Positions 24,929 to 34,977 of a stretch of DNA of 64,000 nucleotides are shown here, one piece after another; the first letter of the stretch is position 1, and every line of letters begins with the position of its first letter. The position numbers were made by a program, and so were the translations under genes. Source of the stretch: Mariannaea sp. PMI_226 (lineage: Eukaryota > Ascomycota > Sordariomycetes > Hypocreales > Nectriaceae); the NCBI GenBank assembly GCA_024336345.1, contig JANFOG010000001.1:992001-1056000 (forward strand), read 5' to 3'. The notes beneath the pieces are model-generated. The model saw only the letters and a program-made list of their open reading frames with translations. It did not search any database and had not been told where the DNA came from.

Positions 24929-26668
24929 CTACGAAGCTTCGCTCGGAGCCCCAAAGTTGACGTCGTACAGTGTCCTGTCTTTCCCATCCAAGTCCTGTGT
25001 TTGATGCTCGCCCATGCCGCCCATCGTCACTGACCCGTCTACGTCTACATCCACATCCACATCCACGTCGTCTTGGTGCTGTATCAACATTGCCAGGTCG
25101 CGGTCCACGGCGTCGGGCTCCCCTGGTACAACATCCTCGGTTGCGTTGAGCAGCGCTTGGAAGTCAGCCGAGGAGTGGTACTGGTCAAAAGATGAGAGGT
25201 CGTGTGGCGATGTTTGGTTGATGATCTGTGGATCGATGGGTTGGTAGACGGAGGATGCTTCGTGATGGTGGCTCGGGTGATCTTGCAGCATGGGGCTGAG
25301 GTCGTGTGGGTGCGGTTCATGGCGAGGCTGATCGGCTCTCTGATGAGTTTGGGTGAGGGAGTACCTTTGAAGACTGATTGATGAAGGGGTCAGAGAGATG
25401 TCGGCTGGGTTGGCGAAGGGACTGGGATTTGAAGGCGAGCTTGACTGTGAGATTGTAGGCATAGTATTGGTGTTGTGGTGGTGATTTGGGTTGTTGCAGT
25501 TAGGTTCTTGCAAGGGCAATACTCGACTTGTAGGCGACGCCGACATCGTCCCCGCCCTTGATACCGCTCCATTTGCCGTATTCGCAGCGGCAGAAGAAGG
25601 AGCCGCTCGCTTCACGCCGCCCGGGTTAGGAGTCTTGCCGAGTTCCCTACACTCAACACAACTCCGTATAACGTCGCTGACGGTTTCCTTGATGCGACTC
25701 CAGTGATACTTTTCGGCAATGGTGGCTGTGGTCTTGTTGATACCGCCGTGCTGCTGGATGTGCACCCGGCGGGCAATGTCGAACTGGCGTGCGGGGTCAG
25801 AAATGACCTCCTTGTCCTTGAGCATGAGCTTATCCCCGTCGAGGAGTTTGTAGTGTGTCGCCGCGCTACGAAGCCTGCTTTTCTCGGCCCGGTCAGCGCC
25901 GTTCGGGTACTCGCCGTACTTGAGGTAGAACTTGATTTTGTCGAAACGCTCTTCACTCACGAGTTCGTCGCTTTCGCGCGGGGCCAGATCCCGTCCGTAG
26001 ATGATGGCGTCGATCAGCTGGCCCGGGTAGCTCCTGAGGTTGCCGCAACCCTTGACACGGCCGATGCGCTTGAAGCCGAGGCCGTCCCAGATGCGGCACG
26101 ACGCGACATTGGTCTCGTACACAAGGTTGAAGACGGAATATGTATAGCCGAGGCGAGGAGCCCAATCGAGGTAGGCTTCTCCCATCAGGCGACCTACACC
26201 ACGGTTTCTCGATGCGCCAGTGACAATGAAACCAGCATTGCAGACGTGGCTGCTGCGCCCGGGATAGTTAGGTTTGATATAGAAACTACCAAGGCATTCC
26301 TTGGACCAGTCCTTGCCCTCCACCACATCCTCCGGGCGTTCAACATTGCCAAGGAACATTATGGCACCGAAGTTCTGGAACCAGTAAGCAGCAAAGGCAT
26401 CAGCAGCAAACGGCTCCATCATGGGGTAAGTGTCGCCGCCCTCGATCTCTTTATTCAGCTGATCGCATAGATAGGCGAGAAGCGAGGGCGGGACCTGATG
26501 TCGAGACGCAAAAGGCACAATAGTAGCGACCGTTTGTCGGTCCCGGAGGGTAACCTGCTTCGGAATGATATCGGCCGGGAAGCCGGGATTATTGGGGTCC
26601 GGATACGGAGGTTGGCCGGAGACTCGGTGAATAGTGGGGCTCGCCGGATCGTCGAGAATTGCCGGCAT
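24929..26668 (-). CDS. SPT10: Spt10-like protein: GNAT acetyltransferase plus integrase-type H2C2 zinc finger
   Basis: A 579-residue, single-exon protein. The N-terminal half has a GNAT domain (about residues 70-225; acetyl-CoA motif RNRGVGRLMG near 153-162, then YETNVASCRIWDGLGFKRIG). Next comes a zinc finger of the retroviral-integrase H2C2 type: His303-x3-His307-x29-Cys337-x2-Cys340 (RRVHIQQHGG ... CVECREL). The same order is known in yeast Spt10, where the finger binds upstream sequences of histone genes as part of transcription control; that role is inferred here. The C-terminal 200 residues are low complexity (Ser, Pro, His, Asn) and end in an Asp-Val repeat and an acidic tail. The start is the first ATG in frame; the open frame continues 10 codons upstream without another ATG. 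Its 3' end faces CCT7. Confidence 0.8.
   Translation of the reverse strand: MPAILDDPASPTIHRVSGQPPYPDPNNPGFPADIIPKQVTLRDRQTVATIVPFASRHQVPPSLLAYLCDQLNKEIEGGDTYPMMEPFAADAFAAYWFQNFGAIMFLGNVERPEDVVEGKDWSKECLGSFYIKPNYPGRSSHVCNAGFIVTGASRNRGVGRLMGEAYLDWAPRLGYTYSVFNLVYETNVASCRIWDGLGFKRIGRVKGCGNLRSYPGQLIDAIIYGRDLAPRESDELVSEERFDKIKFYLKYGEYPNGADRAEKSRLRSAATHYKLLDGDKLMLKDKEVISDPARQFDIARRVHIQQHGGINKTTATIAEKYHWSRIKETVSDVIRSCVECRELGKTPNPGGVKRAAPSSAAANTANGAVSRAGTMSASPTSRVLPLQEPNCNNPNHHHNTNTMPTISQSSSPSNPSPFANPADISLTPSSISLQRYSLTQTHQRADQPRHEPHPHDLSPMLQDHPSHHHEASSVYQPIDPQIINQTSPHDLSSFDQYHSSADFQALLNATEDVVPGEPDAVDRDLAMLIQHQDDVDVDVDVDVDGSVTMGGMGEHQTQDLDGKDRTLYDVNFGAPSEAS
25037..25070. repeat. Hexanucleotide repeat coding for (Asp-Val)n
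   Basis: A six-base repeat, CCACAT-like with T/G variants, on the minus strand codes for five or six Asp-Val pairs in the acidic tail of the Spt10-like protein. Copy number is likely to vary among strains without breaking the frame. Confidence 0.85.
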
Positions 26669-27842
26669 TTTGGCGCTGGATGGTATGGTTTGGTTCACCT
26701 AGATATATCCGGAAATTACTCTGATGGGAGTTAGGATTGAGGATATTGTATCAAAAGCCTATGAGCTCGAGTCAAGTTAGCACCCAGGCTATATACCAAT
26801 TCAGTTCTGTTCCTTGTTTTTTTTCTCTCTTTTTTTCCTCCTTTCTTCATTCTGCTTTTATGTTTGCCTTGCACCAATCCCCTGTACACCAAGGGCCGAT
26901 TGCGGAACGCAGAGCGAGTCCCTCATTCTCCATGGTACTAGAAGAAGCAGACATGGGGACCAAATGGAAACGGAGCCACATAGAAGCGCGCCTCAGTTCA
27001 GCCACTCGAAGGGGGGAAATAGATAGCAAAGACTATGCACAAAATTCAACAGAAAGAAATGAAAGGAAGAAAAGGGCAATGGAATAGAAATCGAACAGCA
27101 ACCAGACGGACAGACGGACAGACAAGGACGGAAGCATACCGTACAAATTACTACAGGCCCCAGCTCAAACCAATCCACGGCCACACAGACGCCACGCAAA
27201 CGGGGACAAAAATAAACTGGGTCCAGGACGATATTGAAGAACCAGGGTGTGGGCTTTTAATTTGCCGCCCGTCGTGACCGGTGCTTGGTGCGGCGATGTG
27301 CTGTTGCGTGCTGTGCTATGCGCTGTGATGGCATGTATGAGAGCTGTGCTGAAATGTTCAGTTGAACCTTTTGGTGAGGGGAAATGTGCAGGGGGAACGA
27401 GCCTTTACTTTTCCAGCAATGCTTGCGTTACATAATACGAAGAGAGAGAATGTGTGTGTGGGGGGGCAAAGCCAACATTCTGGTCGAATCAGACGTGGTG
27501 AAAATGACTGGACGTTGAGGAGCTCACATGGCAATGTTCGAGATGATGCGAGGGATATAGTTCATCCGTTCCGCTTCCTCAATATGTGTACCTAGGCAGT
27601 CAAGCCCGTAGTAGTCAAGTAGTCCATCTTCTAGAAGTAAGAAAGGCACCTAATAAGGAACCTAGGCGGTAGATAGGTTGGGTTGGCAGTCGTCAAATGT
27701 CTCACATCAAAATTATCAATCCAAAAGTTGAGAGTTCCTCTTCAATACTGCAAAATCATACAAACATCTCTCGTATCTGTATCTCTACATGCCTGGGGAA
27801 TATTATACATCGTCTTATTGTACAACATTTTCTCCTTCTCTT
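26669..27842. other. Intergenic, no supported gene
   Basis: Promoter side of the Spt10-like gene (left) and 3' flank of the uS2m gene (right). Purine-rich and low-complexity runs occur, and TACCTA/TAGGTA-like motifs cluster at 27588-27680. No gene is recognised. Confidence 0.6.
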
Positions 27843-29490
27843 TTACTCCGCCTTGCCACTGCTGGGCCTGATTTGCTCCTCAATCGCAATGGCATCTGCC
27901 TTCAGTCCAGCCAACTGCTCCTCAATGCTAGAAAGCTTTACACTCGTAGTGGATTCAGCCTCAGTCTTCTTAGCATCGACATCGGCTTCGATCGGAGCCG
28001 AAGGCTGGCTGACGGACTTGACTTCCACCTCAATAGCAAGAGCTTCTACCTGTGCTCCAGCAAGCTGCTTCTCGATCTGCTTCAGCTTGTCGCTTGCAGG
28101 TGCGGCACTAGCGCTATCCAAGGCAACCTCTCCCATGATGCTCATCATGTCTTCCTCAGTGACGTCCAACTCTTCGCCGTAAAACTGCTCTCGAAGAAGC
28201 TTCTGCTCTTCTTCGGTGAAGCCCTCGACATTTTGTTGCATTCGACCCATGACTGCTTTTCGCTCCTCAATGGCCGTCTTTGTCTCCTTTCGGATATGGC
28301 GGTCAATGTCTTCGGGAGTACCCCAAGAGACCTTACCCTTTGCTGCTTCCTCGAGTCTTCGCTTCTGACCTGCCTCGCCAGCTCGGCCCAAAACACCAGC
28401 GACGACGCCCATAGCTCGAAGACTACCAAAGAGGTCAGATTTCCTTGCATGTTTCCTTCAGACACCGTGATCAAACATACCTGTCATCGTTTGCGGGGAT
28501 AGTGTAGGTAACCCACGAAGGGTCAGCATTGGTATCAATTACACCAATAGTGGGAATACTTTTCAGACCACACTCATAAAGGAGTGTGTAATTCTCCAGA
28601 GGATTAAGGCAAACAACCAAGTCCGGCAAAAGAGGTCGGGCAGACCCTCGGTATTTGTCGAAACCTTCCAATTCCTGGTCATTGTGATCCACCACTTTTG
28701 TGCCATGCATAGCAAGAATAACATCTCGATTGGTAATGGCTCCCGGTGTCCACTTTGTGAACAGGTGGCAAGCTCCCGCCAGCTCAGCGGCCTTAGTAAC
28801 AATCTCCATCTGACCCTTTCGGGTTCCCACGAAGAGGATTAATCCTCCACGGTATGCCACCTCCTCGACCACACGAGCTGCACGTCGAAGATGAGCTGCC
28901 GTAGTTTCGAGGGAGATGATGTGAATACCCTCACGCACACCATAGATATATCGCGAATTGGCCGGGTTCCAGAGAGACGTGCTGTGTCCCATGTGGGTTT
29001 GCGAAGCCATTAGAAGTTCCAAGGTGACGTCTTCGGGCCCAGGAGGATTGCTGATCAGTTCGGTGGGGACATAGCGACGCTCAACTTGAGAGCCAAGGCT
29101 TCGGGTGACATTCTGGATGCGTCTAAATTCGGTATATTGCTGGGCAGGCGTCGCGGCATCTGAGCTGATAGTCTTGTGCTTGGTCGTCCAAGCCTTTCCC
29201 TTGTGCTCATGTGCTGAGTCTGTTCCCAAGGACAAAATAGAGTCTTGCACAACCCTCTGCTTCTTTCGTGATGCTGATACAATCTTCGGGGAAGCGGCAG
29301 CAGGTTGACTCGCCGGCCAGGAAGATTGGTCGGACACTGGCTGAGCCGTCTCGGTCGATAGCTGTCGGAGGAGCGACCTAGAGATGGGAGAGGCCAATGT
29401 GCGGCGACCTTTAAGGTGTTAGTAGTATTTTCAAGCATAATTAAGGCCAATTGACTCACCATGCCGCACAGCAGCGTTCCTCAGAATCAT
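27843..29490 (-). CDS. MRP4: Mitochondrial small ribosomal subunit protein uS2m
   Basis: The S2 protein of the mitochondrial ribosome. Exons 29490-29460, 29408-28481 and 28422-27843 join to 512 residues. The 10-codon first exon (MILRNAAVRH) plus the basic, Ser-rich start of exon 2 forms a mitochondrial targeting sequence. The S2 core runs from about residue 125 (LLMASQTHMGHSTSLWNP) through ILFVGTRKGQ, FTKWTPGAITNR, LPDLVVCLNP and PTIGVIDTNADP to ANDD/SLRAMGVVAG. For the last intron I chose the acceptor at 28423 because it gives the conserved ANDDSLR junction and has a CTGAC branch site; an earlier acceptor would insert five residues. A C-terminal extension of about 150 residues, absent from bacterial S2, contains two similar helical repeats. 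Confidence 0.93.
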
Positions 29491-29866
29491 GGCGAATTCG
29501 GTTGCGTTTGCTCAGCGGTCTTGACGCTCATCCGACCATGATTGAAATTTGGGGCTCAGAGGGACAATCCCGGATTTTAGGATTTTCCGGCTCCGTATGC
29601 GTGCAAGCAACAACCAGGGTCTGCACCCATGCAAGCTTATCGAAACTTCAGAAAAATGATGCCAAAATATAAAAATTAGAAAGTGCTTTATCAGATGAGC
29701 AGTGCCATGATGGCCTGGATTTTATAGAAGAAAAAAAAACAAATGGAATTAAAAGGTGCCGGGGGGATATCTAGAGACACCACTTTTCTACATATATACA
29801 GTCTCCAGTCTCTGCCAGTCTTCATCATGTCATTATCAGGGTTTAGCTTCACACTAGTTGGCTGGT
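29491..29866. other. Intergenic between two minus-strand genes
   Basis: Upstream region of uS2m and 3' flank of the CBS/PB1 gene. AT-rich, with an A-rich run near 29730. No gene is seen. Confidence 0.65.
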
Positions 29867-32055
29867 TTATCGGCTGGTAGCCCTTGCAATGGTAAAGACG
29901 CCGACGATCACTACCGCCAGTGTAACAATGGCACCAGGAAGAAGGAGGTCATTGGGAACACCAGCGATAAGCTGCTCGGGAACGGGGGGGGCAGCCCTCG
30001 TCCGCCGGGGTCTGCGCATGGTAGACGCCGCTTCATCCTCGTCATCCTCGTCCTCGTCAAACTCCTCATCCTCCTCTTCAGGCCACCATTTGCGTCGCTC
30101 ACGGAGACCACTGGTGCCAGATGGAGTTGGAAGAGCAATCTCGGGAGTAGAAACGGGGGGTTTCTCAGGGTCGTGGACGAAGAGGTCAACCTTGTCATGT
30201 CGCTCATGGCGGGCGAGCAACACAGCCTCAACCAGATCTTGGTTAGTAGTGATGGAAACAGAGTCTCCTTCATCATCCAAGTAGCTCAGGGCAAAGCCAG
30301 CGCCGATGATCTTGCCATCCTCCACAGGAGGAACACCACCAATGCCATCAGCCTCATTTCCAAGCTTGGCAGCAACGGCTGACACAAAAGCCTCCATACC
30401 ATCCACGGCAACGACTTTAACACGATGCACTCGGCCTGAGGGCGCTTTGAACTTGAAAGCGAAGGGCAGCTCTTCCGGGAGATGAGTCTCGTGGCCCTCG
30501 GGAATAACGGATCGAGGGGGAGATTCAAGTCCAACATGGGAAGCAGAATCTCCAGGAGCAAGACTGTCATTATGGCGGTCACGCACAACGTCCGGCGAAG
30601 TCAGTCGTGAGCCATGGTTGTTAGTATGCATGTGGCTTCCTTCTCCAGACATCATAGACTCAGTTTCGTTGTCCAGAGAAAGCCAGAATTTGTTCCAAGC
30701 GGGGCCCTCATCGTTAGAGTTGGCCATGCTGTTAATCTGCTCCAGCGTAGCGTAGGTCAGCTTGAGAACATCCACCATGCCGACAATCTCGCCGCCATCA
30801 TTCATGACAGGAAGGTTGAGATAATGACCATCTACAACAACCAATTAGCTTACATGGCGTGAGAGGAGGGGGGATAAATGAGTACATACCGTGCATCTTG
30901 CGGAGGGCGGCCTGGAGCGTCATGTCCATAGGTGCAAAGTCGGGATGAGGTGTCATGACACGGACAACACTGCAGTTAGCCGGGTCAAGACCGGGGGCAA
31001 TAACTCGGAGGACGACATCCTTGCTCGTGAAAATACCAGTGATAGCGCCCTGGTCCTGAACAAGAACAGCGGTGGTACGGTTCTCTTTCATAAGCTGGGC
31101 AGCCTCCTTGACAGATGTGCGCACGCTGACAGTTGTGGGGGGGATACCATTGAGGACAGTCTCCAAAGTCGGGCCTGACATTTTACTACGGAGCGCCTCG
31201 ACGTACTGGATAATTTGCTGAGGCTGGGAAGAGCCCAGCTCAGACTGAACACCCTCTAGAGCATCGTACAGCTTTCGGGACGATGAATAAGCACGCTCAA
31301 GCTTCTCCATCGCATCATAGAAGCATTTGGTGATGTCCAAAACACCAGATATGTCCTGGTTCTCGTCCATGACGGGAAGGTGACGGAAACCTTTACGAAC
31401 CATCAAGTCCAGGGCATCAGTGGCACTGGTGTCGGTTCGAGCACACAGTGGGTTCTTGGTCATGATTTCAGCAATGGTGACATTGGCAGCCTTTGCGCCA
31501 GTTCCAACCACACGAAAGGCCAAATCCTTGGCAGTGAAGATGCCAGCAATTCGGTCGTCATCGTCGGTGACAAGAACACAGTCTTCTCGCTTTGCTGCCA
31601 TCAGCTGGGCAGCTTCAGAAACGGTAGTCGACGGCTTGATCTGAAGAGCGGGGCTCGGCTTGAGGGCAAGGACAGTGCCCGGAGGAGCCTTTCGAGTGTG
31701 TCGAGCTCGGCTCGTGAGGTGTTTTTTCTTTGACAGATCATTCTCGAGTTTTCGTCGGATAGCCTGTACCGCTGGCGATCAGTATCATGTTTTGACATTG
31801 CAAAAAAGTGTGGGATAATAGCAGAGGTATTAAGAGGGGAGGAGGGGGAAAGAGCTAGAGTGGGTAACTGACTTCATCACGCTTGGACTGCTTCTGACGA
31901 CTGGCGCTGACCGAGGAGCTGGATTCAGCAGGCTGAGGCTGTTGTTGCTCGAGGACTGGGCGAGGAATGCTAGAACCACCAGGGCTGTTGGCAAAGGGGA
32001 TGGCACCACGGCCCTGCTGCCGGGTAGGCGTGCCTCTGAAAGTGTTGCCGGACAT
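29867..32055 (-). CDS. Four-CBS, PB1-domain protein with C-terminal membrane anchor (Mug70-like)
   Basis: A 673-residue protein. Exons 32055-31873, 31763-30890 and 30831-29867 join in frame. After a Ser/Gln-rich N-terminus, four CBS motifs follow at about residues 100-157, 165-215, 268-320 and 333-390 (for example REDCVLVTDDDDRIAGIFTA and GHYLNLPVMNDGGEIVGMVD); CBS pairs usually bind adenine nucleotides. A PB1 domain follows at about 475-570 (FAFKFKAPSGRVHRVKV ... DDEGDSVSITTNQDLVEAV), a protein-pairing module. An acidic stretch (EEEDEEFDEDEDDEDE) leads to one membrane segment near the C-terminus (LLPGAIVTLAVVIVGVF). The CBS-PB1 order matches fission-yeast Mug70; the cellular role is not established. 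The shape suggests a tail-anchored sensor facing the cytosol. Confidence 0.92.
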
Positions 32056-34890
32056 GGAGGAGGCTGGTGATATTGGTAGAGTCGACGGCGGAGGGGGACT
32101 TGAGTGACAATTGGCCTAGGTAAGCAAAGGCAGAGACAAAGACAAGGGCGGCAAAATTTCTGAAGTCACAAAACCTCAGAGAACTTTGTGAACGATGAGC
32201 GGTGCGGCTGCAAAAGGACGAGATGCACTCAGCAGCGAGCCAATCGCAGCACCACGGATGAATGATGGGTGTGCGAAATGGGGTGATGTTGAATGGGCCG
32301 GGTAGGTTGGGCTGATGAGTGGCCGTGACTCTCCTCTCTACCTGAGGTAAGGTACTTAGTGCTTGCCCTTCCCTAGAGGTCCCGAATGCTTTTTCTGTGC
32401 GCAGTGGGAAGGGACGTTGTCGCGGCGACTGACTTTCGGGCGCTTGACTTGTTTGGTGGCTTTTACTGGGTGGTACCTGGAGGGCTAGGCCAAAATAGGC
32501 GGCTACATTGCCCGTTTCTGTGCGGCTTCGCCCGACTGCCCGCTCTTGGGCGTTGAATTGGTGCCGAGTTTTAGCACGGAGGCTTGAGTATTAGGTACTG
32601 GATTACCTGGAAAGTACGGTAGTTACTGTGGCACCTGCTCCCTTCCTGGGGGGGCTTGACAGGGCTCATGACTTCATTCGGAGGCCATCAGCTATGCGAT
32701 TGGCTTCGGATTCTTCACGCGACAAGCAGGGGATCAGATGGGCCTGTTCCGCTGCCTTCGAGTCTGACTTAGTTATCAGATCTTCAGCGTTTCCTCATCT
32801 GTACAGATGGGATGCAAGCAACCCTCCAACATCCTTGATGACGGTCTGAGCTGCTCGATCAAACTAACTTCTGGCGTCGTGCATGAACCAAAGCTCCACG
32901 AACGATAGCACCGGTCCCTTAAGGCCTTTGCGACTAGGAAGGAAGAAGGAACGTGGACACGTCAGAGTCCACCATCAAAAGCTCACTCACCGCCAGATGA
33001 GTGATTATATGAAAAAAAAAAAAGAGAATACATGGTTTGTGATGAGCTCGATGCCAGAAAATTATACCGTATTGTTGCATCTGATTGGAGGCTCTCTCTT
33101 GCTGTGTCCAAGTATCTAGGGTAACTCCATGCTGATATTTCTTTCTTTTTTTTTTCCCTCTGTGTTTCTTTTGGTTTGGCATGAATGCCCAACTTGAAAG
33201 GTTGTCCGTCAAGTTATGTAGGATGTAACAACACAACGGATCAATCAACCCTGGAAATCAACATCCAACGCAATCGCTTTGAGAATCAAGTGTCCGTCAA
33301 TAACTGCCACTGTTTCGCTTGCATAACATATCGATGCAATCTTCGCTGTAAGATGGCGCTTTCCAAGCGAGGTTAGCAATAATGCTAGCAGGCAAGTCAT
33401 TAATTAAGGTAATTATCCATGATGCCCTGAACCACCCCTCTGGAACCACCCTGGTCGACAGGCCTTCTTCATAATGTGAATTAATATCAGGTAAACTTGA
33501 ATACACTTGGCGCATCCAGTCCCAAGCACAGGAATTGCCATGTAAAAATTACTTGTGTAGCACAACATTAATTATTCTTCGCGCCGACCCCATTTTAGGA
33601 GAGATCAATAACCTTGCATGTCCAATCCGATAGAGATCAAACCCAGGCTCCAGTTTCCCATAAAGCCATCTCAACACAGTTATCAACAACGCCTGGTTCT
33701 GTACAAATGACCAGTTCATCTGCTATTAGAATCCACAGAGTAGTTCTTATTGTTTCTTGCTAAGCAGAGTCTAGTTGTCACGTTTGATCAGTAGCGCCTA
33801 CAATACAAAAGTGGTGAAGTATTCCGTGCAGGTCATCAGATAGCCAAGACTTGTCCCTGTTCGTTCTGGGTCGCAGCCTGGTATGGAGAGGTCTTCAGGT
33901 TTCCCATCTGAGCATAGCCTGCAAGATACTGAATCCAAAGTGTGATGCGACTGTACCAGCTCTACCCAGGCACGGTAAAACACTAAGTACGTACTCATTG
34001 TCAAACCAAACGTTTCTTGGCTGGAATTCTGAATGGTCGAGGGGGCAGCGTCAGAGATAATGGAATAAGCGCTGGGTCAGCATAGCATGGTCATGCATCA
34101 GCGGTCAAACCAGGCAGTGTAAAAGGAAAATACACAGCAGACAAAAACGAGACCAGTTGCCGGTCGACAGTTGCTGTGCTCCGCACCTCGTAGACGAACA
34201 ACAGAAACATGGCCAGACGCGCCTTGGAGACGAATGATAGATTGATTGCAGGGAGGCGAGACGATCGGTGATTACAACACTTGCATGGACCAGACAGCAC
34301 GCGAGCCTGGGTTGCCAGCGCCGCGGCTCCAGGATGAAGGGGGAAATCACGGGCAAAATGGAGCAATGGGATTTCGGTCTTGTCTTGGAATTGGTGTCTC
34401 GTTAGCCGCCCCTGGTGATGCGGTGGTGCGATACAGTTGCTCCCTGGGGAAGCTTCCCCGTTGCCGTGGCGACCTCGGACACCGAGTCAACAAGACCCGA
34501 GCTCCCATTACACCACCACGAAGCCCAAACTGGTTTGCCTACAGACTGGCTTCTGAATCCACTCCTCTCCGAAATCTACAATCTCCTCTAATTCAATCCA
34601 CAACCGAGCGGTAGCTTGCATATACCTTTCCTATCACTCAGGAGCGCAGCTTTCGTTGAAACCAGCTTTCCAAAAAAAAAAAACCCAATCCCTCGCCTGA
34701 ATAAGGCATCTTGATATCTATAGCTTGACGTCAGGTCGCACCTCTGCTGAGAACGACCACGACCGCCACCTTTTTCAAGCCCGGCGCGTTGTGCTTGCGC
34801 TGCGTGAGGTAAGACGACTAATTCAAGATCGCGATTGGATGGCGATGGGTTGAGTCGATGGTGATGACGATGATGATACTGACAAGCTAT
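32056..34890. other. Long intergenic region, no supported gene
   Basis: About 2.8 kb without a recognised gene. The left part is the promoter of the CBS/PB1 gene, with TACCTGAGGTAAGGTAC-like motifs at 32340-32360 and 32595-32630. From about 34480 to 34890 the sequence looks like a long 5' leader of the C2H2 factor, with short upstream ORFs. Confidence 0.6.
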
Positions 34891-34972
34891 GTGAGTACGC
34901 AGTTTCGGACCAAAAGGTTCCCATTCGACAACCATTAGACCGACGACAATATTACTCCGAACTCCCTTGCAG
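34891..34972 (+). other. Probable 5' UTR intron of the C2H2 factor
   Basis: A GTGAGT donor at 34891 and a CTTGCAG acceptor ending at 34972 lie directly before the start codon at 34978. The 82-nt length fits the other introns. This implies a long, spliced, uORF-bearing leader, a common arrangement for fungal regulators. Confidence 0.55.
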
Positions 34973-34977
34973 CAAAT

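Noticed and set aside
25640..25770. Integrase-like zinc finger as a sign of a retroelement insertion
   Set aside because: No reverse transcriptase, protease, RNase H or long terminal repeats are near, and the finger is in frame in a gene with the Spt10 domain order.
25703..26470. 255-codon open frame on the + strand opposite the Spt10-like gene
   Set aside because: It is the antisense of a clear GNAT coding region with matching codon phase and has no family resemblance of its own.
27789..28502. 237-codon open frame opposite the 3' exons of uS2m
   Set aside because: Shadow of the minus-strand gene and runs across its intron.
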